A stretch of 64,000 nt of DNA. Origin: Bacilliculturomica massiliensis. GTDB lineage: Bacteria > Bacillota > Clostridia > Peptostreptococcales > Anaerovoracaceae. Shown here in pieces: positions 51,499-59,332 of the stretch; position 1 is the stretch's first letter, and each line of letters opens with the position of its first letter. The stretch is from the NCBI RefSeq assembly GCF_900605495.1, contig NZ_LR027603.1, forward strand, positions 1,427,997-1,491,996, in the 5' to 3' direction. The notes below the pieces were generated by a model. It was not told the origin of the DNA, ran no database searches, and worked only from the letters and a program-made list of their open reading frames with translations. Made by a program: the position numbers and the translations under genes.

Positions 51499-52716
51499 TT
51501 ACATGCTGACACGTTCGGAGGAAGCCTGAGCTCCGTTCTCCAGCTTGATCACCACAACGGCCTTCACAGGGTTGTGATTTTCGTCCATGTCGAAGGAGCC
51601 TGTTACTCCGGAGAATCCGGTAGTGGAAGCCAGGGCGTCCTTGATCTTTTCACCGTTCGCTTCGCCCGCTCTCTCGATGGCGTCGGCGATCAGGTAAGCG
51701 CAGTCGTAACCCAGAGCGTTGAACGCGTCCGGATCCTTTCCGTACTTGGTCTTGAACGCTTCGATGAACGCCGCTACGGATTCGTCCTTATCCAGCGCGG
51801 AGTAGTGATTGGAATAGTAAACGTCGTTCAGAGCGTCCGCTCCCGCCAGTTCGACCAGCTTGGGAGAGTCAAAACCGTCGGCTCCCAGGATAGGAGCGGT
51901 AATGCCCAGATCCCGCGCCTGCTTGATGATGAGGCCGGCTTCCTGATAATATCCGGGAAGGAAGATCACATCGAAATCCTTGCCCTTGATCTTTGTCAGG
52001 ATCCCGCTGAAATCCGTGTCTTTCGCAGTGTAGGCCTGCTCGTCCACGATGGTTCCGCCGCCCGCCTCGAAGGTGGATCTGAAGTTCTTGGCAAGTCCCG
52101 CGGCGTAGTCGCTGGAATTATCCTTGATGATGACGGCCTTTGTCGCGCTCAGATTGTTGGCCGAATACTTGGCCATAGCCGTTCCCTGGAAGGAATCGCT
52201 GAAGCACAGACGGAAGGTGTAGTCCTTCACCGCCTTGACGTTTCCGTCTTTATCGAAGTCCACGGTCACGTCGTCAGCCGTGGCAGAGCCCGACAGGATC
52301 GGGATCTTGTACTGATCGGCCAGAGGTACCTGAGCCTTAAAGTCTCCCGACGTAGCAGGTCCCAGAACCGCGCATACGCCTGATTCGGACATGAGCTTGG
52401 TAGCCTGCAGAACGACCTCGGATACGTCGGACTTGTTGTCCACCTTCACCAGCTCCACCTGTTTGCCCAGCACGCCGCCGTTGGCGTTGATCTCTTCAAA
52501 AGCCAGCTCGATGCCGTCCACAGAGCTCTGTCCATACGTTGCCACATCTCCGGAAAGCTCGTAGTTGACTCCTACCTTGATGGTATCGCCGGAAGCTCCG
52601 CCGTTATCGGCACCGCCTGCATCGCCGCCGCTGCCGCTGTCTCCTCCGCAGCCTGTCAGCGCGCCTACCGCCATCAGAGACGCCAGAGCGACTGCCATCC
52701 ACTTTGTCTTTTTCAT
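51499..52716 (-). CDS. livJ: Branched-chain amino acid ABC transporter binding lipoprotein
   Basis: The 405-residue lipoprotein has a signal with lipobox GALTGC (Cys near residue 23), a Gly/Asp-rich linker, and a type I periplasmic binding fold of the Leu/Ile/Val family (IKVGVNYELSGDVATYGQSS, AVLGPATSGDFKAQVPLADQ compressed, ILSGSATADDVTVD, GADGFDSPKLVELAG). It captures the amino acid outside the cell for LivHMGF. It is the first gene of the operon. Confidence 0.93.
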   Translation of the reverse strand: MKKTKWMAVALASLMAVGALTGCGGDSGSGGDAGGADNGGASGDTIKVGVNYELSGDVATYGQSSVDGIELAFEEINANGGVLGKQVELVKVDNKSDVSEVVLQATKLMSESGVCAVLGPATSGDFKAQVPLADQYKIPILSGSATADDVTVDFDKDGNVKAVKDYTFRLCFSDSFQGTAMAKYSANNLSATKAVIIKDNSSDYAAGLAKNFRSTFEAGGGTIVDEQAYTAKDTDFSGILTKIKGKDFDVIFLPGYYQEAGLIIKQARDLGITAPILGADGFDSPKLVELAGADALNDVYYSNHYSALDKDESVAAFIEAFKTKYGKDPDAFNALGYDCAYLIADAIERAGEANGEKIKDALASTTGFSGVTGSFDMDENHNPVKAVVVIKLENGAQASSERVSM

Positions 52717-52761
52717 TTCAATGCACCACCTTTTCTTTTTGCAATATAAAGCATTGATAAT

Positions 52762-52790
52762 ATCTTAATCCAGCCGACTGTTTATGTCAA
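52762..52790 (-). promoter_or_regulatory. Promoter of the liv operon
   Basis: Reading leftwards, TTGACA (52790-52785), a 17-bp spacer and TAAGAT (52767-52762) lie 46 bp before the livJ ATG. Confidence 0.75.
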
Positions 52791-52929
52791 CATATTTTCC
52801 CATATTTTTTTGTTGCCAAGATACAATATACATTATTCTCCCTATTTTCATGTTTTCTCTATCTTTTCCGAGTAAACGGAACGTCGCGGACGGGTCGGAC
52901 AGCGGCGGGATCCAGCCGCTTTTCCGCGC

Positions 52930-52972
52930 AAAAAAACGCCGGAGCGCAGCTTTCTTTCAAGCCCGCTCCGGC
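52930..52972 (-). terminator. Terminator of the acid-sugar catabolic operon
   Basis: Reading leftwards, GCCGGAGCG (52972-52964) pairs with CGCTCCGGC (52946-52938) and a run of T residues follows. It lies 28 bp after the aminotransferase stop. Confidence 0.85.
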
Positions 52973-52999
52973 CCAAGCCGTTGTGGTATTTTTTCCTGT

Positions 53000-54283
53000 C
53001 TATCTCAGAGACTCCGCGATCTCTTTCGTGATCTTCAGGTATTCGTCAATATCCTCCGCTCCGTGACAGTGGAGCGGCGATACTCTCAGCGCGCCGTCCA
53101 TGCCGAAAGATCCCAGGATGCGGTCAAAGAACATGCTGGACATGGGCGTCTCTCTCAGAATGACGCCCCGCCGCTCGTATTCTTTCACGATCTCCCCGTG
53201 ATCCGCACCCTCGAAGACCACCGGCACGATCAGATCGCGGTTCGTCAGGTCCCTGCAGTCCGGGCACACCTTCACGCCGGAGATATGACGAAGTCCGGGA
53301 ACGCTCTCCGTGCCGTCCAGCATCCGCTCCAGCAGTCCTTTCTCGTGAAGGCCGATCCGCTTCATCCCCTCCTCAAAAAGCTCCCGCCGTCCCTGGGACT
53401 GCGTAAACCGGCTCCCCAGCCAGCAGACGTAATTGACGATCTCCGTGATCGAGGCCATCTGCATGGGGACCGGGCTGCCCAGCCGCCACTCGTTTTGCGG
53501 CTTGCGGATCACCTTGTGGTGCGGCAGATTGGCCAGCCGGTCGGAGAGATACCCCACGCCGATGCCGCGGCATCCGAAAAATTTGTAGGGGCCGAAGTTC
53601 ATGCCGTCCACCGGAGCTTTTTCCACGTCGAAGATCCCGTGGGCCGCGTGCTGGACGCCGTCCACCACAATGTACAGATCCGGTTTGATATCCCGTGCCA
53701 TCCGGACGATCTTTTCGATATTCATAGCCGCGCCGCTGAAATTGGAGGCGTGCATGACGCTGAGCAGCACCGTGTCCCTGTCGATGAGCTTCACGATGTC
53801 CTCCGCCTCCACGCCGCCGGTCTCATTGCTGGTGTCCGCCACCCGCAGTTCCTTGCCGTACTTGTCGGCGTAGTAGTTCACCGCGTCGAAGGCGGAGGGG
53901 TGCTCCAGAGCCGTGGTGACCATGTTGGTCCCCTCCACGTTCTGAACGATGGTGCGGACCATGTTGAACATCACCTGAGTGGCTGTCAGATCCGTGGCGA
54001 TGACGCCGCTCTTCGCGTTGAAGATCACGCGGATATCCTCCATGCCCCTGTTCAGGATATCGTTGAGCCACCTGGCCGAATGGTGATCCCGGTCGGGACA
54101 GTCGGGGTACGCGTCTTTGTCCGATCCCGCCTCCACCGCGGCCTTCAGGCGGTAGGAGCCGCCGGCGTTTTCAAAAAACAGCCGCTTCGCTCCGATGTGC
54201 GGATCGCAGTCTACATAATAGAAGCGATCTTTTATCTCCTTCTGCAGTTCTGCAGAAAACAATTCTTTTTCATACATATTCAT
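53000..54283 (-). CDS. Class V aminotransferase family PLP enzyme (cysteine desulfurase/kynureninase-like)
   Basis: The 427-residue protein has FFENAGGSYRLKAAV at the N-terminus, DLTATQVMFNMV, TTALEHPSAFDAVNYYADKYG compressed, the PLP aspartate in VVDGVQHAAHG, and the Schiff-base lysine in FGPYKFFGCRGIGVGYL near residue 232. This is the fold-type I, class V group that includes desulfurases, kynureninase and isopenicillin-N-epimerase-like enzymes. The reaction is not assignable. It is the last gene of an operon for four-carbon acid-sugar-like breakdown, where a PLP enzyme is unexpected; it may act on an amino-containing substrate or product. Confidence 0.83.
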   Translation of the reverse strand: MNMYEKELFSAELQKEIKDRFYYVDCDPHIGAKRLFFENAGGSYRLKAAVEAGSDKDAYPDCPDRDHHSARWLNDILNRGMEDIRVIFNAKSGVIATDLTATQVMFNMVRTIVQNVEGTNMVTTALEHPSAFDAVNYYADKYGKELRVADTSNETGGVEAEDIVKLIDRDTVLLSVMHASNFSGAAMNIEKIVRMARDIKPDLYIVVDGVQHAAHGIFDVEKAPVDGMNFGPYKFFGCRGIGVGYLSDRLANLPHHKVIRKPQNEWRLGSPVPMQMASITEIVNYVCWLGSRFTQSQGRRELFEEGMKRIGLHEKGLLERMLDGTESVPGLRHISGVKVCPDCRDLTNRDLIVPVVFEGADHGEIVKEYERRGVILRETPMSSMFFDRILGSFGMDGALRVSPLHCHGAEDIDEYLKITKEIAESLR

Positions 54284-54294
54284 TCATCCTTCCG

Positions 54295-55596
54295 TTAGTC
54301 ATCCAGAGCCTTCATCGCCATGGGATCCACATCGCTGTAGCAGACGTCGTAATCCAGCTCTTTCTCGGTCTTGGCGATGACGATGCTACAGACGGAGTCG
54401 CCCATGACATTCAGCACGGTCTTAAACATATCCGTGAAGCGGTCGATGCCCACGATCAGCGCGATAGCCTCCAGCGGGAATCCAACAGACTGAAGAACCA
54501 CCACCAGAGTGACCATGACCACCCCCGGCATACCCGGAGAACCGATGACGGCCAGAGTGGCCGTGATGCAGATGGTCAGCAGCATGGGGAAGGTCAGGTC
54601 GATATTGTAGAGCTGAGCCACGAAGACCGCGGTCATGCCCTGCATGATGGAACTGCCGTCCATGTTGATGGTGCAGCCCAGCGGGATGGTAAAGCCTGCG
54701 ATCTTGTTGGACACGCCCATGCTGCGCAGGAACCCGATGGAATACGGGATCGTGGCGTTGGAAGAGGACGTGGAGAACGGGATGATGGCGATCTTTGAAT
54801 ACTTCTTCAGGAAGGCCGAGGGCTTCACGCCGGCTCCGAAGTAGAGCAGCGGCAGATAGATCACAGCGGCGAAGAATACGAACAGGCCGATCTCGCAGAC
54901 TGCGTACTTGGCCAGAGCAAAGATGACCTCATAACCCAGGTTGACCACGGTCTTGGCCATCAGGCAGAACACGCCGTAGGGCGTCACTTCCATGACGATG
55001 TCCACGATGCGCAGCATCACGTGACCCAGGGAATCGATAAAGTTTCTCATGGGCTCCGCCTTCTTTCCCACAAGGCTGATGGCGATGCCGAAGAAAGTGG
55101 CGAAGATGACGATATGGATCATGCTGCCGTTTGCCATGGACTGCACGATGTTGGAGGGGATCATGGAGAGCAGCGTGTCGGCAACGGAAACGTCCGTAGC
55201 CTCAGCCACGCTCTCCAGTTCCATGGAACCCACGTCAAATCCCACGCCCGGTTTGAGGACCATTCCTCCCACGATGCCGATGATAGTCGCAAATACAGAA
55301 GTACATAAATAAATTCCGATTGATTTGGATCCGATCCTTCCCACCTGCTTCACATCCGAAGCGGAAGAAATACCCATGACCAGGGTGGCGAACACGAAGG
55401 GAACGATGGTCATTTTGATCAGTGTGAGATAACCGTCTCCCACAAAGTGAAACAGGCCGCCCACCAGCACGTCGTCACGGAAGCCTCCTTCCGGAACCAG
55501 CATCAGGATCACTAATCCGGCGATCAGTCCCAGCAGTACGCCTAAGATCGATTTTGCGCCCAGGGACATCTTTTTGTTGTTTTCCAGCGTTGTCAT
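54295..55596 (-). CDS. Dicarboxylate/amino acid:cation symporter (DAACS, GltP-like)
   Basis: The 433-residue protein has about eight membrane helices, two reentrant hairpins and the family signatures FSTSSSNATIPYS near residue 275, GCTINMDGSSIMQG near residue 310 and VGIDRFTDMFKTVLNVMGDS near residue 380. These form the Na+/H+-coupled acidic substrate site. It is likely the uptake route for the operon's substrate, a C4 acid or acidic amino acid. AAAGGAG precedes the ATG. It lies between pdxA2 and the aminotransferase gene. Confidence 0.92.
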   Translation of the reverse strand: MTTLENNKKMSLGAKSILGVLLGLIAGLVILMLVPEGGFRDDVLVGGLFHFVGDGYLTLIKMTIVPFVFATLVMGISSASDVKQVGRIGSKSIGIYLCTSVFATIIGIVGGMVLKPGVGFDVGSMELESVAEATDVSVADTLLSMIPSNIVQSMANGSMIHIVIFATFFGIAISLVGKKAEPMRNFIDSLGHVMLRIVDIVMEVTPYGVFCLMAKTVVNLGYEVIFALAKYAVCEIGLFVFFAAVIYLPLLYFGAGVKPSAFLKKYSKIAIIPFSTSSSNATIPYSIGFLRSMGVSNKIAGFTIPLGCTINMDGSSIMQGMTAVFVAQLYNIDLTFPMLLTICITATLAVIGSPGMPGVVMVTLVVVLQSVGFPLEAIALIVGIDRFTDMFKTVLNVMGDSVCSIVIAKTEKELDYDVCYSDVDPMAMKALDD

Positions 55597-55614
55597 TTCA
55601 GATCTCCTTTCATT

Positions 55615-56649
55615 TTACTTCCCTTGATTTTCAGCGAGTGTTATCGCGTAGTCTATTGCGTTTACCAGGCTGATCTCGTTCTGCACTCCCTGTCCGGCGT
55701 GGCCGAAGGCCGTGCCGTGGTCCACGGAGCTTCTGATGATGGGCAGTCCCAGCGTGATGTTCACGCCGCTCACCGCCCCCCACTTTCCTTTTTCTTTATC
55801 GTATACAAAGCCCAGCACCTTCAGCGGAATGTGCCCCTGATCGTGGTACATGGCCACCACGATATCGTACCAGCCGCCCCGGGCTTTGGAAAACAGAGAA
55901 TCAGGAGGGATCGGTCCCTCCGCTGCAATACCCTCGGCCCTGACCTGCTCCAGAGCGGGTATGATCTCCTCGATCTCCTCTCTGCCGAAGAGACCGTTCT
56001 CCCCTGCGTGGGGATTCAGACCGGCCACCCCGATCCGCGGCGACTGAATGCCCAGACGCAGGCAGGCGTCCCGGGCGATGCGGATCACGTCGCAGACCCG
56101 GTCCTTCTTCACTCTGTCGCAGGCTTCCCGCAGAGAAACGTGGGTGGAGACGTGGACCACCCGAAGATCTTCGTGGGCCAGCATCATGGTGTATTTGTCC
56201 GTCTTCGTAAGATCCGCATAGATCTCCGTGTGCCCCGAATAATGATGGCCAGCCAGGTTGATGGCTTCCTTGTTCAGCGCGTTCGTCACCGTGGCGTCGA
56301 TCCTGCCGTCCATGGCCAGTCCGATGACGGTCTTCACACACTGAAAGGCCGCTTCCCCGCACATGGCGGAGACCCTGCCGTATTCAAATCTGCTCATGTC
56401 CACCAGATCCAGGTGATAGACGTCGATGGTACCCCACCGGTACGCTCCCTCTTCCGGATCGCTCACCCGGTTGACCTTCAGCTCCTGGGCGCCGAGGATG
56501 CGGATCGAGTCCTCGATCATCTTCGCGTCGCCTACCACCAGCGGCCTGCAGCGCCGGTACAGCTCCGGATCTCTCAGAGCCTTCACCGTGATCTCCGGCC
56601 CGCAGCCTGCTGGATCTCCCATGGTGATTCCAATTAACGGCCGTTTCAT
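55615..56649 (-). CDS. pdxA2: PdxA2-type 4-phospho-threonate/erythronate dehydrogenase
   Basis: The 344-residue protein begins RPLIGITMGDPAGCGPEI and has GHYSGHTEIYADLT near residue 138, AGLNPHAGENGLFGREE near residue 207 and MYHDQGHIPLKVLGF near residue 270, whose histidines bind the metal. PdxA oxidises 4-phosphohydroxythreonine in vitamin B6 synthesis. The PdxA2 branch next to a DUF1537 kinase is known to oxidise and decarboxylate 4-phospho-threonate or -erythronate to DHAP. Context favours PdxA2, but 4-hydroxythreonine-type substrates remain possible. GGAGGAAGG precedes the ATG. Confidence 0.86.
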   Translation of the reverse strand: MKRPLIGITMGDPAGCGPEITVKALRDPELYRRCRPLVVGDAKMIEDSIRILGAQELKVNRVSDPEEGAYRWGTIDVYHLDLVDMSRFEYGRVSAMCGEAAFQCVKTVIGLAMDGRIDATVTNALNKEAINLAGHHYSGHTEIYADLTKTDKYTMMLAHEDLRVVHVSTHVSLREACDRVKKDRVCDVIRIARDACLRLGIQSPRIGVAGLNPHAGENGLFGREEIEEIIPALEQVRAEGIAAEGPIPPDSLFSKARGGWYDIVVAMYHDQGHIPLKVLGFVYDKEKGKWGAVSGVNITLGLPIIRSSVDHGTAFGHAGQGVQNEISLVNAIDYAITLAENQGK

Positions 56650-56667
56650 CGCCTTCCTCCTCTCTGT

Positions 56668-57831
56668 CTATATGACCTTTTCATAGATAGCCCTGATATC
56701 TTCCGCAGAGAGCTCTTTGCAGTTGTTCACCAGCAGTCTCTGCTGCTGTCCCGCCGCTTCCACCAGAAAATCCAGATCCCCGGGCGTAATGCCGAACTCC
56801 TGCAGACTTACAGGAATATTGGTGCCGCTGACGATCTCCGCGATCCGGTCGATCATACGCTGCGCTTTCTCTTCCACCGCTTTCTGTGAGAGTTCAGGTT
56901 CCACCGCGTCGCACAGCGCCGCCAGCCGATCCGCGCAGCCGTCCTTGTTGAACGCCATCACGTGAGCGAAAAGAATGGCGTTGGACACGCCGTGGGCGAT
57001 GTGATACTTCCCTCCCAGCGGATAAGACAGCGCGTGAACCGCCGTAGTGCCGGAACCGGTGATGGCTGCTCCGCCGTAAAAGGCCCCCAGAAGCATGGCG
57101 TTTTTCGCCTCCATGTCGTCGGGATCCGAGTATGCCTTCTGAATGTTATTCATGATCAGCGCGGCGGAAGCCAGCGCGTAGGTATCGCTGAAGGGCGTGG
57201 CTTTCTTCGAGGTGTAGCACTCCACCGCGTGAGCCAGCGCGTCCACGCCGGTGGCCGCCACGATGGCTTTCGGAAGCCTGGCGATCATATCGCCGTCCAG
57301 GATGACGTAGTCGGGGATCATCTGCGCAGATACGATGCCTTTTTTCGTGTCCTCCTCGGGGATGGCCACGATAGCGTTGCAGGTAGCCTCCGATCCCGTT
57401 CCGCAGGTGGTGGGGATCATGACGGTCTTTCTCTGCTTTTTTGCCAGCTCCGGCGATTCCAGCAGATCCTTTACATCATATCCGGCCCCCAGAATGACGC
57501 TGCACAGCTTCGCCGCGTCCATGACGCTTCCGCCGCCCACAGCCAGTATCAGGCGCTGTCCCGCCCCCTCCGCCGTCCGGGCCTCATCTGCCACCCGCTG
57601 CACATCCGCTGCGGCGGGCTCGGCGGTGAGATCGTCGATGACGGCGCAGTCCGCCCCTTCTTCCCGTATCATGTCCAGGACGCCGTCGCACAATCCTGCT
57701 CCGCGCACGCCCCTGTCGGTAAACAGGAGGACGCCCTCCCGCCCGTGGGAGCGGACGAGCTCCCTGACTTTGGAAATACTTCCGCACCCGCCGTAGACCG
57801 CGGAGGGGATCTTTATCTCATACGTGCTCAT
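56668..57831 (-). CDS. Iron-dependent alcohol dehydrogenase family protein
   Basis: The 387-residue group III dehydrogenase has the NAD site VGGGSVMDAAKLCSVILGAG near residue 90 and the conserved TTCGTGSEATCNAIV near residue 135. The metal region contains ATGVDALAHAVECYTSKKA near residue 190 and the late histidine in GGKYHIAHGVSNAI near residue 265. I chose the ATG at 57831 with AGGAG at 8 bases; it overlaps the kinase gene end by 14 bp. In this operon it may oxidise a hydroxy acid or reduce a semialdehyde of the C4 pathway. Confidence 0.89.
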   Translation of the reverse strand: MSTYEIKIPSAVYGGCGSISKVRELVRSHGREGVLLFTDRGVRGAGLCDGVLDMIREEGADCAVIDDLTAEPAAADVQRVADEARTAEGAGQRLILAVGGGSVMDAAKLCSVILGAGYDVKDLLESPELAKKQRKTVMIPTTCGTGSEATCNAIVAIPEEDTKKGIVSAQMIPDYVILDGDMIARLPKAIVAATGVDALAHAVECYTSKKATPFSDTYALASAALIMNNIQKAYSDPDDMEAKNAMLLGAFYGGAAITGSGTTAVHALSYPLGGKYHIAHGVSNAILFAHVMAFNKDGCADRLAALCDAVEPELSQKAVEEKAQRMIDRIAEIVSGTNIPVSLQEFGITPGDLDFLVEAAGQQQRLLVNNCKELSAEDIRAIYEKVI

Positions 57832-59080
57832 TTTCCTTCTCCTTTTTCTGTCCTTCAATGTGATCCAATATTTCAAGCAGCGTCTCTTCGCCGCCGAAGC
57901 CGCCCGACTTCGTAATGATGCAGATGCCGGCTCCCTGACCGCCGATCAGTCTGCCTGCGGGCACCCCCGGCATGATCTCGTACAGGATCTCGATCCCCGC
58001 CGCGCCCACCGCCTGGCATATCTGCTGGGAGGTATCGCCGCCTACGGAGATGATCACATCGGCCCGGCGCCGGGAAAAGACCTTTCTGATCACATTTCCC
58101 AGACTGTCCGCGATCTGTTTCGCCCTGCCGTATTCCTGCTCCTTTTCCTTGAGCACGAATCCGCTCTCTCCAAAGAGACTGTCTACGGCAGTGATCACGG
58201 CGCAGCTTCCCTCCTGCCATTTGCGCAGGATCTGCTCCGCGCACCGGTCTTCTGCCTCCCGGGCTCCTCCCTGCAGGATCTCCTGCGTATCCAGCAGCAC
58301 CAGAGGAAGCCCCTTTTCCACGGCTCTTCTTACCTGGGCCGCAGTCTCCTGACACCTGGACCCCACCACCGCCAGAACATCCGTTCCTGAGGGAATATCA
58401 GCCGCCGCCCGGTCCCGCTGGCGCGGCCGCAGCTGCTTGGCCAGTCCCGCGGAACCGCACATCACACAGCGCTCCCCCGCCGCCTCCGCCTCTTCCGCTG
58501 CCTCCGCCACGATCCTCAGATCCTCGTCTGTCTCAGAATCCAGCACGAATACCTGAACCCCGCTCTGCCTGCGGGCCTTTATGTAATCGTAAAGGCTTTC
58601 CGCACCGCTCCTCACCCGGCCGATGCTCACAGCTTCCACCTTTCGCTTCATCGTGGCGGAAAATAGCTCCGGTACGGAAAATTCACGATCCCCTACCCGC
58701 AGGATCCCATCTACGATCTTTCTGCCGGTCTCCGGAAAACTGGGAGCCGCCAGAGCTACGTCGAATCCCGCCGCGTCCATGACCGCCTCCAGCTCCGGCC
58801 CCGGGTTTCCCCGGAGCACCGAGTCCATTTTCTTATATATCTCAACTCCGGGCCGATACAGTTCCTTCGTGATCCGATAGACTTTGTCGTATGCCGATGG
58901 GCCGCACAGCGGCCGCGTGTCTGAATTCACCGATACTACGTCGTATTCCTCAGGCATGTGCTCATCGGCAGCGGGAACTGCTCCGGGACAGGAGACACAC
59001 ACCATAGCAGAATATCCGTTCTTTCTGTACTGCACCGCGGTGTCGCTGGCCCCCGTCAAATCATCCGCTATGATTAACAA
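57818..59080 (-). CDS. Four-carbon acid sugar kinase family protein (DUF1537)
   Basis: The 420-residue protein has the DUF1537 N-domain opening LLIIADDLTGASDTAVQYRK and the early KMDSVLRGNPGPELEAVM, and the C-domain nucleotide loop SVGGDTSQQICQAVG near residue 355. Family members phosphorylate D-threonate, D-erythronate, L-threonate or related C4 acids before PdxA2 or OtnC-type enzymes. The likely start is a TTG at 59080 with AAAGGAGGT at 6 bases; a TTG six codons earlier lies inside that ribosome site. It is the first gene of the sigma-54-driven operon. Confidence 0.88.
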   Translation of the reverse strand: MLIIADDLTGASDTAVQYRKNGYSAMVCVSCPGAVPAADEHMPEEYDVVSVNSDTRPLCGPSAYDKVYRITKELYRPGVEIYKKMDSVLRGNPGPELEAVMDAAGFDVALAAPSFPETGRKIVDGILRVGDREFSVPELFSATMKRKVEAVSIGRVRSGAESLYDYIKARRQSGVQVFVLDSETDEDLRIVAEAAEEAEAAGERCVMCGSAGLAKQLRPRQRDRAAADIPSGTDVLAVVGSRCQETAAQVRRAVEKGLPLVLLDTQEILQGGAREAEDRCAEQILRKWQEGSCAVITAVDSLFGESGFVLKEKEQEYGRAKQIADSLGNVIRKVFSRRRADVIISVGGDTSQQICQAVGAAGIEILYEIMPGVPAGRLIGGQGAGICIITKSGGFGGEETLLEILDHIEGQKKEKENEHV

Positions 59081-59117
59081 TACGATACCTCCTTTCAACC
59101 AAACTGATTGTTACTAA

Positions 59118-59132
59118 CGCAAGAATCGCGCC
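59118..59132 (-). promoter_or_regulatory. Sigma-54 (-24/-12) promoter of the C4 acid-sugar operon
   Basis: Reading leftwards, TGGCGCG-ATTC-TTGC matches the sigma-54 consensus TGGCACG-N4-TTGC at all but one base, with the required 10 bases between GG and GC. The predicted RNA start is about 26 nt before the kinase start codon. Confidence 0.85.
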
Positions 59133-59210
59133 AACTCTGCGCTCTTCGACATTATTTCGGGCAGTTTATGAATATACGGATATTTTGGCTGCGTCCCGCT
59201 TTTAGCGCAG

Positions 59211-59266
59211 AAAAAAAACAGGTGCTTTTCCTATTACACTTACAAAAGCTGATCACACCTGTTTTT
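59211..59266 (-). terminator. Terminator of the PrpR-type activator gene
   Basis: Reading leftwards, AAACAGGT (59264-59257) pairs with ACCTGTTT (59223-59216), GCTTTT/AAAAGC pair inside, and a run of eight T follows. It separates the activator from the sigma-54 promoter. Confidence 0.85.
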
Positions 59267-59295
59267 CTCCGGCCAACACGTTTTATTTCATTATA

Positions 59296-59332
59296 GTTTC
59301 AAAAAGAAACTTTTGATGTATTACTTTGAAAC
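59296..59332. promoter_or_regulatory. Candidate upstream activator site for the sigma-54 promoter
   Basis: GTTTCAAA at 59296-59303 and TTTGAAAC at 59325-59332 are perfect 8-bp inverted arms; AGTTTC/GAAACT at 59295-59311 adds a second pairing. They lie about 165-200 bp upstream of the -24 element, a usual enhancer distance. The right arm overlaps the last codons of the activator gene. Confidence 0.4.
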
